Part shown: piece by piece, positions 52,708 to 61,780 of the stretch
Layout: each line of letters starts with the position of its first letter
How positions within the stretch are numbered: the first letter of the stretch is position 1
Assembly: GCA_016208015.1 (NCBI GenBank)
Contig: JACQYW010000009.1
Span: 1 to 64,000 of the forward strand
Length of the DNA: 64,000 nt
Origin: Nitrosomonadales bacterium
GTDB lineage: Bacteria > Pseudomonadota > Gammaproteobacteria > Burkholderiales > Gallionellaceae
Direction: 5' to 3'
The notes under the pieces: model-generated
Databases searched by the model: none
The model's input: only the letters and a program-made list of their open reading frames with translations
What the model was told of the DNA's origin: nothing
Translations under genes and position numbers: made by a program

Positions 52708-53696
52708 TGAAACTTGCGATCCTGGGTTCCGGCGCATGGGGAACGGCCCTGGCAGTCAGTTTTGCGCCGCGCCATCAGGTCACGCTTTGGTCTCGTGACG
52801 CCGGAGAGATAGAGGTGATGGTCCGCGAACGCTATAACCAGCGTTTTCTGCCGGATGTCCCGCTTCCTGCCGAACTTGAACTTTCCACTTCGCTGGACGA
52901 GACATTGGCCGATGCCGAGCTGGTCATCGTCGCCGTTCCTGTCGCCGGGCTGCGCAGCACCTTGCAACAAATTGCCAAACTGCCTTCGCCCATTTCCGTG
53001 ATCTGGGTGTGCAAAGGTTTCGAGAGTGAGACGTCGCGATTTCCTCACCAGATCGCAGAAGAGACACTGCCGGCCAATTTTCCGCGCGGTGTCCTTTCCG
53101 GCCCCAGCTTCGCGCAGGAGGTGGCGCGCAACCAGCCAACAGCGATGACGCTGGCGTCGAAAGATGGCGAGTTCGCACAGCGCACGGCCAAGGCGCTGCA
53201 CCATTCCCGCTTGCGCATTTACTCCAGCACCGATGTGGTCGGTGTGGAGATCGGCGGAGCGGTCAAGAACGTGCTGGCCATCGCCGCAGGCATTTGCGAC
53301 GGCATGCAGATGGGGCTCAACGCCCGCGCGGCACTGCTCACGCGCGGTCTGGCCGAGATGTCGCGGCTGGGTTTGCAGATGGGCGGACGCGCAGAGACGC
53401 TGGGCGGCTTGTCTGGCGTGGGCGATCTGATCCTCACCTGCACCGGCGACCTTTCGCGCAACCGTCAGGTCGGTATGCTGCTGGCGCAACACAAGTCGCT
53501 ATCCAACATCCTCAACGAACTCGGGCATGTGGCCGAAGGCGTCTACACCGCACGCGAGGTGCATCGCATCGCGCAGCAGCACGGCGTCGAGATGCCGATC
53601 TGTGAAGCGGTATACCGCGTGCTGTATGAGAGCCTTGCCGCGGACAAGGCGGTCGAAGCGCTGCTCAGCCGTCAGCCGGGCAGCGAGTTCGACTGA
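52707..53696 (+). CDS. gpsA: NAD(P)H-dependent glycerol-3-phosphate dehydrogenase
   Basis: A 329-residue enzyme with Rossmann motif [12 protein letters not shown] and the GpsA segments [12 protein letters not shown] and [13 protein letters not shown]. It makes glycerol-3-phosphate for phospholipids. ATG 52707 overlaps the previous stop. Its last 25 bases overlap the convergent trmL gene. Confidence 0.95.
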   Translation: MKLAILGSGAWGTALAVSFAPRHQVTLWSRDAGEIEVMVRERYNQRFLPDVPLPAELELSTSLDETLADAELVIVAVPVAGLRSTLQQIAKLPSPISVIWVCKGFESETSRFPHQIAEETLPANFPRGVLSGPSFAQEVARNQPTAMTLASKDGEFAQRTAKALHHSRLRIYSSTDVVGVEIGGAVKNVLAIAAGICDGMQMGLNARAALLTRGLAEMSRLGLQMGGRAETLGGLSGVGDLILTCTGDLSRNRQVGMLLAQHKSLSNILNELGHVAEGVYTAREVHRIAQQHGVEMPICEAVYRVLYESLAADKAVEALLSRQPGSEFD

Positions 53697-54154
53697 GCGC
53701 CTTCAAAGCCGCACTGCCGCCACGCTTCAAACACTGTCACCGCCACCGTGTTCGACAGATTCAGGCTGCGGTTGTCCGGCAGCATCGGCAAACGCAAGCG
53801 CCGTTCCGGCACGAATGCTGCTAACACTTCCGCAGGCAGGCCGCGGCTCTCCGGCCCGAACAGGAAGGCATCGCCGCGCCGGTACTGCACTTCGTGGTAG
53901 GAATGCGAAGCCTTGGTGGTGAAGGCGAACACGCGTGCATCGGGCAGACTGTCCAGACATTCGACAAGAGTGTCGTATTCCCGAACACTCGCGTATTCGT
54001 GATAGTCGAGTCCGGCGCGGCGCAGCTGTTTGTCGTCGAGGTCGAAGCCGAGCGGGCGGATGAGGTGCAATCGGGCGCCGCTATTGGCGCACAGGCGGAT
54101 GACGTTGCCGGTATTGGGCGGGATCTCCGGTTGGTAAAGAATCACATTGAACAT
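53672..54154 (-). CDS. trmL: tRNA (cytidine(34)-2'-O)-methyltransferase
   Basis: A 160-residue SPOUT methyltransferase. It begins [20 protein letters not shown] with the motif-1 asparagine-arginine, and ends FGPESRGLP and [12 protein letters not shown] knot motifs. It methylates the wobble ribose of tRNA-Leu. Confidence 0.93.
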   Translation of the reverse strand: MFNVILYQPEIPPNTGNVIRLCANSGARLHLIRPLGFDLDDKQLRRAGLDYHEYASVREYDTLVECLDSLPDARVFAFTTKASHSYHEVQYRRGDAFLFGPESRGLPAEVLAAFVPERRLRLPMLPDNRSLNLSNTVAVTVFEAWRQCGFEGAQSNSLPG

Positions 54155-54174
54155 CAGGAATCCACTCGAAATGC

Positions 54175-54203
54175 TTGTCAGTATGGGGAAAAACGGCTAA
54201 CTT
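54175..54203 (+). promoter_or_regulatory. Promoter of the msh operon
   Basis: TTGTCA (54175-54180), 17-bp spacer, TAACTT (54198-54203), 44 bp before ATG 54247. Plausible sigma-70 promoter for the ATPase and platform genes. Confidence 0.4.
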
Positions 54204-54246
54204 CCGTTTATCGGCAAGTGTCTGGAAAAGTCACACAGGGGGAATT

Positions 54247-55950
54247 ATGGCGCGTCCGGAGAAAATCCGCTTAGACGATCTGCTGGTACAGCAGAAACTC
54301 ATTTCATTGGATCAACTCCAGTTCGCGCTGGAGCAGCAGAAGCGCAGCGGCCGCAAGCTCGGTCGCGTGCTGGTGGATAACGCCTTCGTCAGCGAAGACC
54401 AGATATCCGAAGCGATCGCCAAGCAGCTCAATATCCCGTACATCAATCTCAAGTACTACAACGTCAACCTCGAGATCGTCCGCCGTCTGCCGGAGAACCA
54501 GGCGCGGCGCTTCCGCGCGGTGGCGCTGGAGGAACGCAACGGCGTGCTGCTGATCGGCATGGCCGACCCGACCGACCTGTTCGCATTCGACGAGATCGCG
54601 CGTCTGCTCAAACGCGACATCGATGTCGCCGTGGTCACCGAAGGCCAGTTGCTGGAGACCATCGACCGCGTCTATCGCCGCACCGAAGAGATCACCGGTC
54701 TGGCCAAGGCGGTCTCCGATGAGCTGGGCGATACCTATATCGACTTCGGCGCGTTGAGCGACACGGTCGGTGTGGAAGAAGCGCCGGTGGTCAAGCTGTT
54801 GCAGACCATGTTCGACGATGCCACCCAGGTGCGCGCCTCCGACATCCATATCGAGCCGCAGGAGTCGCGTGTGCAGATACGTTTCCGCATCGACGGCGCG
54901 CTGCACCTGCAAACCGAGGCCGACAGCAAGATCGCCCCCTCGCTTGCCCTGCGCCTGAAACTGATGTCGGGGCTGGATATCTCGGAGAAACGTCTGCCGC
55001 AGGACGGCCGCTTCAACATGCGCGTGCGCGACCAGGCGGTGGATGTGCGTATCTCCACCATGCCGACGCAATACGGCGAATCGGTGGTGATGCGCCTGTT
55101 GAACCAGAGCGGCAGTTTCCTCACACTGGACAAACTCGGCATGCCGCCGGACATGCTCAAGCGCTTCCGCGAGATCATCCAGCGCAGCAACGGCATGGTG
55201 CTGGTCACCGGCCCGACCGGCAGCGGCAAGACGACGACCCTGTATGCGGGCCTGGCCGAGATCAACACTGTCGACCAGAAGATCATCACCGTCGAAGACC
55301 CGGTGGAATACCGCCTGCCCGGCATCAATCAGGTACAGGTGAACGAAAAGATCGAACTGACTTTCTCGCGCGTTCTGCGTTCCGCCTTGCGCCAGGACCC
55401 GGACGTCATCCTGGTCGGCGAGATGCGCGATGCCGAGACCGCGCAGATCGGCATGCGCGCGGCGATGACCGGGCACCTGGTGTTCTCCACGCTGCACACG
55501 CGCGATACCGCCGGTACCCTGTTCCGCCTGGTCGATATGGGCGCGCCGAAATACATGGTGGCCTCGTCGGTGCAGGCAGTGCTGGCGCAGCGCCTCTTGC
55601 GCCGCGTCTGCGAAAGCTGCAGCGAGGCGCACGTGCCGTCGCCGCAGGAAAGCGAATGGCTGGAAGCGGAAGGCGTCGCCAGAGGAGAATGGGGCACGCT
55701 GCTGCACGGGCGCGGCTGTTCGCATTGCAACGGCACGGGCTACCACGGCCGCATGGGCGTGTACGAGATGCTGGAGATGAGTCAGGCGCTGGTGGATGCC
55801 GCCGCGCATGAAGACAACTCGCACTTCATGCAGGTCGCGCGCGCGCACCTGAAAGGCAAGACGCTGCTCGATGCCGCGTTGCACGAGATGAAGCTGGGAC
55901 ACACCTCGGTGGCCGAGGTGATGCGTATCAGTAACCAAGTGGAAGACTGA
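54247..55950 (+). CDS. mshE: MSHA pilus assembly ATPase (GspE/PilB family)
   Basis: A 567-residue AAA ATPase from ATG 54247. The N-terminal MshEN region (about 1-130; RLDDLLVQQKLISLDQLQ, KLGRVLVDNAFVS) is the type that binds c-di-GMP in Vibrio MshE. Walker A GPTGSGKT is at 322-329, with Asp box, Walker B and His box following. A zinc tetracysteine (CESC, CSHC) lies near the end. It powers pilus extension at the inner membrane. TGATG link to the platform protein. Confidence 0.92.
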   Translation: MARPEKIRLDDLLVQQKLISLDQLQFALEQQKRSGRKLGRVLVDNAFVSEDQISEAIAKQLNIPYINLKYYNVNLEIVRRLPENQARRFRAVALEERNGVLLIGMADPTDLFAFDEIARLLKRDIDVAVVTEGQLLETIDRVYRRTEEITGLAKAVSDELGDTYIDFGALSDTVGVEEAPVVKLLQTMFDDATQVRASDIHIEPQESRVQIRFRIDGALHLQTEADSKIAPSLALRLKLMSGLDISEKRLPQDGRFNMRVRDQAVDVRISTMPTQYGESVVMRLLNQSGSFLTLDKLGMPPDMLKRFREIIQRSNGMVLVTGPTGSGKTTTLYAGLAEINTVDQKIITVEDPVEYRLPGINQVQVNEKIELTFSRVLRSALRQDPDVILVGEMRDAETAQIGMRAAMTGHLVFSTLHTRDTAGTLFRLVDMGAPKYMVASSVQAVLAQRLLRRVCESCSEAHVPSPQESEWLEAEGVARGEWGTLLHGRGCSHCNGTGYHGRMGVYEMLEMSQALVDAAAHEDNSHFMQVARAHLKGKTLLDAALHEMKLGHTSVAEVMRISNQVED

Positions 55951-57194
55951 TGCCGGTATACGCCTACAAGGGAAGAAGCGCGCGCGGCGAACTCGTGCAG
56001 GGTTCGCTGGAGGGCGCGGACAGCGGTGTCATCGCCGACCAGTTGCTGAACACCGGGATCACGCCGACCGAGATCAAACTCACCTCGCAGGCTGTGCGCA
56101 GCGGCAGCAACCCTGAAAAAGCCGGTCTGTGGCAGCGGTTGTCGGCCGAGAAGAAGGTCGACACGCTGGAACTGATGTTGTTCAGCCGCCAGATGTACAC
56201 GCTGCTCAAAGCGGGCGTGCCCATCATGCGTGCCTTGGCCGGTTTGCAGGAATCCACGCGCAATCCCGCCTTCTCCGGGATGCTGCAGGATCTGCGCGAG
56301 AGCCTGGACAGCGGACGCGAACTGTCCACCGCGATGCGCCGTCACCCCAAAGTGTTCTCCCCGTTCTACCTCAGCATGGTGCAGGTCGGCGAGATGACCG
56401 GCATGCTGGATCAGACCTTCCTGCGTCTGTATGAGCATCTCGAATTCGAGAAAGACATGAAGGAACGCATCAAATCCGCGGTGCGCTATCCGATGTTCGT
56501 CCTGATCGCCATGGCGATCGCCATCGTCATCGTCAACATCTTCGTCATTCCGGCGTTCGCCAAGGTGTTCGAGGGCTTCCATGCCGAGCTACCGCTGATG
56601 ACCAAGGTATTGATGGGTTTCTCCAATTTCATGGTGGACTCATGGCCCGTCCTGCTGGCGCTGCTGATCGGTGCTGTGGTCGCGGTCCGTTCCTGGGTCG
56701 ACACGACGGAAGGGCGCTACAAATGGGATCGCTACAAATTCCATATTCCCATCGCGGGCCGCATCATCATGAAGGCGACGCTGGCGCGGTTCGCGCGCAG
56801 TCTGGCGCTGTCGTTCAAGAGCGGCATCCCCATCGTGCAGGGACTCAACTCGGTGGCGCTGGTGGTGGATAACGAATTCATGCGCAGCCGCGTCGAGCAG
56901 ATGCGTGATGGCGTCGAACGCGGCGAGAGCATCCTGCGTACGGCGGCGGCCTCCGGCGTGTTCAATCCCACCGTATTGCAGATGATCGCCGTGGGCGAAG
57001 AGACCGGCGATATGGACGGTCTCATGTTCGAGATCGCGGGGATGTATGAGCGCGAAGTGGAATACGAGATCAAGACCCTGAGCTCCAATATCGAACCCAT
57101 CATGATCGTGCTGCTGGGTGCTCTGGTGCTTGTCCTGGCATTGGGCATCTTCCTGCCGATGTGGGACTTGGGCAAGGCGGCGTTGCACAGATGA
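55950..57194 (+). CDS. mshG: MSHA inner-membrane platform protein (GspF/PilC family)
   Basis: A 414-residue protein with two repeated T2SSF domains (FSRQMYTLLKAGVPIMRAL and FARSLALSFKSGIPIVQGL) and three hydrophobic segments. It forms the assembly platform that the MshE-like ATPase drives. ATGA overlap to the first prepilin. Confidence 0.92.
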   Translation: MPVYAYKGRSARGELVQGSLEGADSGVIADQLLNTGITPTEIKLTSQAVRSGSNPEKAGLWQRLSAEKKVDTLELMLFSRQMYTLLKAGVPIMRALAGLQESTRNPAFSGMLQDLRESLDSGRELSTAMRRHPKVFSPFYLSMVQVGEMTGMLDQTFLRLYEHLEFEKDMKERIKSAVRYPMFVLIAMAIAIVIVNIFVIPAFAKVFEGFHAELPLMTKVLMGFSNFMVDSWPVLLALLIGAVVAVRSWVDTTEGRYKWDRYKFHIPIAGRIIMKATLARFARSLALSFKSGIPIVQGLNSVALVVDNEFMRSRVEQMRDGVERGESILRTAAASGVFNPTVLQMIAVGEETGDMDGLMFEIAGMYEREVEYEIKTLSSNIEPIMIVLLGALVLVLALGIFLPMWDLGKAALHR

Positions 57195-57850
57195 TAGAAC
57201 CAGTACCGAGTGCCGAGTACCGAGTGCAGAGAAAACAGTGCCGTGTTCTGAGTGCTGAGTGCGAAGTATTGGCTTCGAAGTGCCGGACGAAAGGTATCGC
57301 ACAACTCACTCGGCACTTGGCACTCGGCACTTGGCACTCTCATAAAGGTTTCACCCTCATCGAACTCATCATCGTCATCACTATCATTGTGATCCTGGCG
57401 GGGATGTTCCTGGTGCGTGTTCCGTTCTATCAGGAACAGGCGGAAAAGGCGGCCATGCAGCAAGTCGAAGGCGCTATACAAAGCGCGTTGGTCTTGCGTT
57501 ATGGCACACTGATGACGCGGGGGGCGGCGAACGAAAAAGAATTGAGCCGACTCGCGAGCGACAATCCGATCGGCTGGCTGCAACAGAAACCGAAGAACTA
57601 TGCGGGGGAGTATTTTGCCCCCTCGCCGCGAGCGGTCGCGCCGGGACAATGGGTGTTCGACCTGCAATCGCGCGATCTGATCTACATCGTGGATCATGGG
57701 GACTACTTCACGCCGGGCAAGGATGGCAACAAATGGATACGTTTTCATGTCCAGCTGGGATTCGAGCCGGTTCTGGGGAGTTCCGACAAGGGCGGTGAGC
57801 TGGTGACGACTTTGTTCGTGCCGGCAGAGCCATACCGCTGGTTTGATTGA
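57191..57850 (+). CDS. MSHA-associated prepilin with extended leader
   Basis: A 219-residue type IV prepilin-like protein in the MshB position. GFTLIELIIVITIIVILAG is the cleavage motif and hydrophobic helix. From the overlapping ATG 57191 the leader is 53 residues, far longer than the normal 5-15; the excess is encoded by a GAGTGCCGAGT-type repeat (57202-57338). An in-frame TTG at 57317 would give a normal 11-residue leader, so the true start is open. C-terminal part soluble. Confidence 0.75.
   Translation: MIEPVPSAEYRVQRKQCRVLSAECEVLASKCRTKGIAQLTRHLALGTWHSHKGFTLIELIIVITIIVILAGMFLVRVPFYQEQAEKAAMQQVEGAIQSALVLRYGTLMTRGAANEKELSRLASDNPIGWLQQKPKNYAGEYFAPSPRAVAPGQWVFDLQSRDLIYIVDHGDYFTPGKDGNKWIRFHVQLGFEPVLGSSDKGGELVTTLFVPAEPYRWFD
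57202..57338. repeat. Inverted GAGTGCCGAGT-type repeat in prepilin start
   Basis: The left arm (57202-57225) consists of tandem GTACCGAGTGCCGAG-like units, and the right arm (57308-57338) of inverted ACTCGGCACTTGGC units. The pair forms a large imperfect palindrome of about 137 bp. It occupies the leader-coding part of the prepilin gene. Confidence 0.65.
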
Positions 57851-57857
57851 GGTACAC

Positions 57858-58475
57858 ATGGATCCCATCGTTGAATCTATATTGGTCCGCTCAGCGGTCA
57901 TCTTTCTGCTGGTGGGCAGTCTGGGGGGGGTCGTGATCGGCGGTCTGCTGCTTTGGGACCCGCTGCGGTTGCGCGCGGTCAGCGGCATCCTCAATCGCTG
58001 GATATCCACGCGGCATCTGGATCAATCGCTGGAACTCTCCGTTGAGATTGATCCCTGGTTCTACCGCTACCGCCAAGCCAGCGGCGTGTTCATCCTGCTG
58101 GGGGCGGGCTACATCCTCTATTTCTTTACCGTAAGTCTGGACAGGGCAGGCGCCATTGCAGGATTAGCGCGGCACTACAACATTCCTTCATCTGCGGTAG
58201 GTGTGCTGCTGGATGCATTTGTGTTGTGCGCCTTGTTGGGTGCCATTTTTGCTGCATTCGTCAGCCTGTTCCTATTGCTGCGTCCCAGCCTGTTGCGCGA
58301 TTTCGAGCAGGCGGCAAACCGGTGGGTTTCGATGCGCCGTGCCTTGAAACCGATGGAGATATCGCGTCAGGGGCTGGACGAGTATGTGTTCAGGCATGGA
58401 CGCCAGGCGGGCGCGTTGCTGGTATTGGGCAGTCTCTATGTTTTGGTGTTCCTTCTGTCCTGGCTTGGTCATTAG
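57858..58475 (+). CDS. MSHA-locus membrane protein, unknown function
   Basis: A 205-residue protein with four hydrophobic segments (about 10-33, 74-96, 118-145 and 185-203). Conserved-looking pieces are WDPLRLRAVSGILNRW and the repeat-like RWVSMRRALKPMEI. The family is not recognised by me; it sits between prepilin genes and may be part of the assembly machine. Start ATG 57858, with an in-frame TTG at 57843. Confidence 0.65.
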   Translation: MDPIVESILVRSAVIFLLVGSLGGVVIGGLLLWDPLRLRAVSGILNRWISTRHLDQSLELSVEIDPWFYRYRQASGVFILLGAGYILYFFTVSLDRAGAIAGLARHYNIPSSAVGVLLDAFVLCALLGAIFAAFVSLFLLLRPSLLRDFEQAANRWVSMRRALKPMEISRQGLDEYVFRHGRQAGALLVLGSLYVLVFLLSWLGH

Positions 58476-58551
58476 TGTCGGACTGGCGTCACCGATTTCA
58501 TTAATTAGCCGCGCTAACCCTTTGCCGTGGCGTGATTTAGTGCTTGCTTTC

Positions 58552-58567
58552 TGGCACGATTCTGGCT
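58552..58567 (+). promoter_or_regulatory. Sigma-54 promoter before the major pilin
   Basis: TGGCACG with GG at 58553-58554 and GC at 58565-58566, exactly GG-N10-GC, matching the RpoN -24/-12 consensus. Predicted transcription start is about 100 bp before the pilin ATG. The 58476-58551 stretch upstream may hold activator sites. A small GGGGC/GCCTC hairpin lies in the leader near 58640. Confidence 0.7.
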
Positions 58568-58677
58568 AGATTTGTAAAACCCCTGTTCGCGCCGGGTGTT
58601 GCGACATCGGGCAAAACGGGTGGAGAAGCAAAAAAACGGGGCTGCGGCCTCTATATCTTTAAATAGGAGAGACTACT

Positions 58678-59070
58678 ATGCAAAAGCAACAAGGTTTTAC
58701 ATTGATCGAACTGATCGTGGTGATCGTGATTTTGGGCATTCTGGCTGCGACTGCATTGCCGAAGTTTTTCGACTTGAAATCAGATGCGGCAGCGGCGGCA
58801 GTAAAGGGTGTGGCCGGCGCTATTGCCTCGGGCAGTGCCATCAATTATTCGACACGTTTGCTGCACCCAGCCAGCGGTGTGGCGGTGGCCAATTGTTCGG
58901 ACGGCTCGACGCTGGTTGATGGTGTTGATTTTGCAACGCCTGCAACCGGTTACACCATCACGGCGGGTGCTATTGCAGCACCGGTTTCCGGGGTAACAAG
59001 AAGCTGCACCCTGACCGGACCGACCAATGATGGATCTCAAACAGCGACATTCTCGATCACAGGTTCTTGA
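58678..59070 (+). CDS. mshA: MshA-type major pilin
   Basis: A 130-residue prepilin with a six-residue leader MQKQQG, cleavage before FTLIELIVVIVILGILAATAL, E5 conserved, and a C-terminal cysteine pair (C73 and C109). AGGAGAG precedes the ATG. It forms the pilus shaft; low repeat content and Ser/Thr-rich surface allow O-glycosylation. It ends before a terminator hairpin. Confidence 0.88.
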   Translation: MQKQQGFTLIELIVVIVILGILAATALPKFFDLKSDAAAAAVKGVAGAIASGSAINYSTRLLHPASGVAVANCSDGSTLVDGVDFATPATGYTITAGAIAAPVSGVTRSCTLTGPTNDGSQTATFSITGS

Positions 59071-59163
59071 TCTGGCAGTATTCAAGCAAGTCGGGTTCGA
59101 GTTGCTTTCCTCGGAAAAAGCGAGGGCGAACAGCGATACTTGATTTTTGAAAATTGAGACAGA

Positions 59164-59191
59164 AACAAAGGGGGCTGCGGCCTCCTTTGTT
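59164..59191 (+). terminator. Terminator after the major pilin
   Basis: AACAAAGG...GGC pairs with GCC...CCTTTGTT around TGCG, then TTCGTT. It would end a separate abundant pilin transcript. The rest of 59071-59328 holds no gene I can support. Confidence 0.55.
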
Positions 59192-59328
59192 TCGTTAAGG
59201 TTCGTACTTTGTTTCCAGCCTGGTAACCGAACGATTGCACGGCAGGCTTCGATTCCCATTATCATTTTGGAAGCACGTTTTTCTTCAAGAAGAATCCGCG
59301 CCATTGGCGCCTTAACAAGTAAAGCGAT

Positions 59329-59832
59329 ATGAGTTTGAAGCCTGAACAGATTGAAACGAGCAAGCCGGGAGCCGAACATTGCTTCGGCGTGCAGGCCGAA
59401 GCAATGTTCGGTACTTGCGGAGGGGGAAATCAACGCGGCTTCACTCTGGTTGAACTGATCACCGTCATCGTCCTTGTGGGCATCATCTCGGTTGTGGCCT
59501 TGCCTCGTTTTGCCAGCAACGATGCTTTTCGCGCGCGCGCCACGGCGGATCAGGTCGCTGCGGCATTGCGCTACGCCCAAAAGACCGCCATCGCATCGCA
59601 TGGAGTGGTCACGGTGAATATCTCGGCGGCGGCGACCCCGGATTGCGGAACGACGGTTACCGCGGGCGCGATCGACTGCAAGATTCCGGATAGCGTGACG
59701 ATCGACAAACCCCTGCCCTGGTCGGTGGGGTTCGACGCCATGGGCAGACCGGTACCGAATATTGGGGACGCCGTCGTGGTGGGCACCACGACGACCATCA
59801 CTATCGAAGCGGAGACGGGTTATGTCCACTAA
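59329..59832 (+). CDS. Minor prepilin (MshC/FimT-like)
   Basis: A 167-residue prepilin-like protein from ATG 59329. The cleavage site is RG before FTLVELITVIVLVGIISVVAL. The leader is 37 residues from this start. An in-frame ATG at 59404, just inside a 17-bp perfect inverted repeat (59372-59411), gives a 12-residue leader and may be the real start. C-terminal soluble part has a cysteine pair. If the short start is right, 59071-59403 is untranslated. Confidence 0.75.
   Translation: MSLKPEQIETSKPGAEHCFGVQAEAMFGTCGGGNQRGFTLVELITVIVLVGIISVVALPRFASNDAFRARATADQVAAALRYAQKTAIASHGVVTVNISAAATPDCGTTVTAGAIDCKIPDSVTIDKPLPWSVGFDAMGRPVPNIGDAVVVGTTTTITIEAETGYVH
59372..59411. repeat. Perfect 17-bp inverted repeat in minor-prepilin leader
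   Basis: Arms 59372-59388 and 59395-59411 around GTGCAG. It overlaps the alternative start ATG 59404, so the mRNA hairpin would hide that start. Confidence 0.7.
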
Positions 59833-60313
59833 TTCAGCTTCCCTGTTACAGCGCGGCATCAGCCTCATCGAGCTCATCATCTTCATCGTCATCGTCAGCG
59901 TGGCGGTGGTGGGGATCTTGCTGGTGATGAATCAGGTCACCGCGCACAGCGCCGACCCGCTGATCCGCAAGCAGGCATTGGCCGTCGCCGAATCGATGCT
60001 GGAAGAGATCCGTTTGCAGGCCCTGTCCGGTGTCGGCTGCGCGGGTACGCTGGGGGCGAATGCGGCACGTTCCAGTGTGAGCGCGGTGTGCGCTTACGAC
60101 ACCTACAGCACCACCGCGGGCATACTGGATTTTTCCACCAATGCGGCCGTGCCGGGGTTGGCGAACTACAACATCACCGATGTGTCCGTGACGCAGATCC
60201 CCACCTTGGGGGGCACGCCGATCACGGCGGGCAGCGGGGTGGAGATCACCGTCACTGTCGCCGACCCGACGGGGGCGACGATAACGGCGACGGGTTACCG
60301 GGCGGGGAATTGA
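59822..60313 (+). CDS. Minor prepilin (MshD-like)
   Basis: A 163-residue prepilin with leader MSTNSASLLQRG and ISLIELIIFIVIVSVAVVG helix. Cysteine pair later in the chain. ATG 59822 overlaps the previous stop by 11 bp, and its own stop overlaps the next ATG. Confidence 0.8.
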   Translation: MSTNSASLLQRGISLIELIIFIVIVSVAVVGILLVMNQVTAHSADPLIRKQALAVAESMLEEIRLQALSGVGCAGTLGANAARSSVSAVCAYDTYSTTAGILDFSTNAAVPGLANYNITDVSVTQIPTLGGTPITAGSGVEITVTVADPTGATITATGYRAGN

Positions 60314-61227
60314 TGAACATGCAGCCGAGATCACAGTGCGGTTTCACGCTGGTCGAGATGATCATCGTGATCGTCATCACCGGCATCATCGGCGGGATGG
60401 TGGCGATGTTCATCCGCGCACCGGTGCAGGGCTATGTGGACAGTTCGCGCCGCGCCGAGATGACCGATATCGCGGATACCGCGCTGCGGCGCCTGGCGCG
60501 CGATCTGCGCACCGCCGTGCCGAACAGCGTGCGTTTGCCGACCCCGGCGGGTTCGACCTACATCGAGTTCCTGCCGACAAGGGATGGCGGGCGTTACCGG
60601 GTGAACGATGACGGCGGGATATTGTGCGGCGCGGCGGGGGACGACCTGGCGTTCAATGCGTCTGACACGTGTTTTGCCATTATTGGCTCGCCCATCCCAT
60701 TCTTGGCCGGGGATGCCATCGTTGTGGGCAGCACCCAGTCAAGCGGCAACCCGCCCTACTGCAAAACCACGACCTGCACCGTCGCTGCCATAGTGGAGCC
60801 CGGCGTGTTGCGCGATTACACGGGGGCTGCGGGCGCACAAGCTGTAGTGGTGATGGCGGGCGCTGCAAAGTTTCCGGATTCAGCTGAAGTTGAGGGCTAT
60901 CGCTTTGAAGTTGTGCCGGGCGACCAGCAAGCGGTCACCTATGCTTGTGTGAATCCCGGCGGCGGCGGCTGCGCGACCGGCGCAGATGGCGACGGAACAT
61001 GCCAACTGATGCGTTATTGGTCATATGGATTCAACTCTACGCAAGTAGCCCCGGCTGCGCTGGCGGGTCCGAGCACGGCCATCCTCGCCGACCGGGTGAG
61101 CGCCTGTAATTTCGTCTACGATATCGGCAATAAGCGCAACAGTCTGGTGGCGGTGTCGCTGACGATCACGCGCGGCAACGAGAGCGTGAACCTTTATCAC
61201 GAGATCCATATCAACAACATACCGTGA
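60313..61227 (+). CDS. Minor prepilin (MshO-like)
   Basis: A 304-residue prepilin with leader ending QCG before FTLVEMIIVIVITGIIGG. The long soluble region has several cysteines (e.g. PPYCKTTTC). MshO proteins are the large minor pilins of MSHA operons. TGATG overlap with the previous gene. Confidence 0.82.
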   Translation: MNMQPRSQCGFTLVEMIIVIVITGIIGGMVAMFIRAPVQGYVDSSRRAEMTDIADTALRRLARDLRTAVPNSVRLPTPAGSTYIEFLPTRDGGRYRVNDDGGILCGAAGDDLAFNASDTCFAIIGSPIPFLAGDAIVVGSTQSSGNPPYCKTTTCTVAAIVEPGVLRDYTGAAGAQAVVVMAGAAKFPDSAEVEGYRFEVVPGDQQAVTYACVNPGGGGCATGADGDGTCQLMRYWSYGFNSTQVAPAALAGPSTAILADRVSACNFVYDIGNKRNSLVAVSLTITRGNESVNLYHEIHINNIP

Positions 61228-61234
61228 GGAAGAA

Positions 61235-61672
61235 TTGACAGGCAAGTACAAACAACGCGGTTTCAGTCTGGTCTCCGCCATCTTCCTGCTGGTGGTGCTG
61301 GCGGGATTGGGCGCCGCGATGGTCACGTTCTCGACCTCGCAGCACCAGAGCCAGGCGCTGGATGTGCTGGGATCGCGCGCCTATCAGGCGGCGCATGCGG
61401 GTGTCGAATGGGCGGCGTATAACATCGCCTCGAGCCCCGGAGTGGCGGGTGCAAATAATTTTGGTCCTGTATCGGGGAACCCGCTGGGCGGGAACCTGGA
61501 TGGTTTCGAGGTGTCGGTGGTGTATACCGCCGCTTCGCAAGTCGATGATACGACCTACCCGCCGGATGGTGTGACGGGAACGGTGTGGAGTTACGACATC
61601 ACCGCCAGCGCGGTGCAGGGTACGGCGGGAACGGAAAACTATGTCGAGCGTGTCATCAAGGCAAAGATGTGA
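61235..61672 (+). CDS. MshP-like minor pilin
   Basis: A 145-residue protein with KQRG before FSLVSAIFLLVVLAGLGAAMV, a type IV prepilin site where glutamate at position +5 is replaced by serine, typical of PilX/MshP. Start TTG 61235 with GAGGAAG upstream. Its function is in tip or assembly. Confidence 0.78.
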   Translation: MTGKYKQRGFSLVSAIFLLVVLAGLGAAMVTFSTSQHQSQALDVLGSRAYQAAHAGVEWAAYNIASSPGVAGANNFGPVSGNPLGGNLDGFEVSVVYTAASQVDDTTYPPDGVTGTVWSYDITASAVQGTAGTENYVERVIKAKM

Positions 61673-61780
61673 CAAGTGAGACGGATGCAAAGGCAGGGTA
61701 CAGGTTTTGGAAGAACCGCAGGAAGGCGAATTGAGGGATTCGGATTCCTGCGCATCGCGTGGTCGGGTTGGAGAGAAAAA

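Noticed and set aside
54304..55938. 544-codon minus-strand frame
   Set aside because: Antisense shadow of the pilus ATPase gene with its Walker motif.
57202..57338. CRISPR-like short repeats
   Set aside because: Units are adjacent and inverted, with no unique spacers of constant length and no cas gene nearby.
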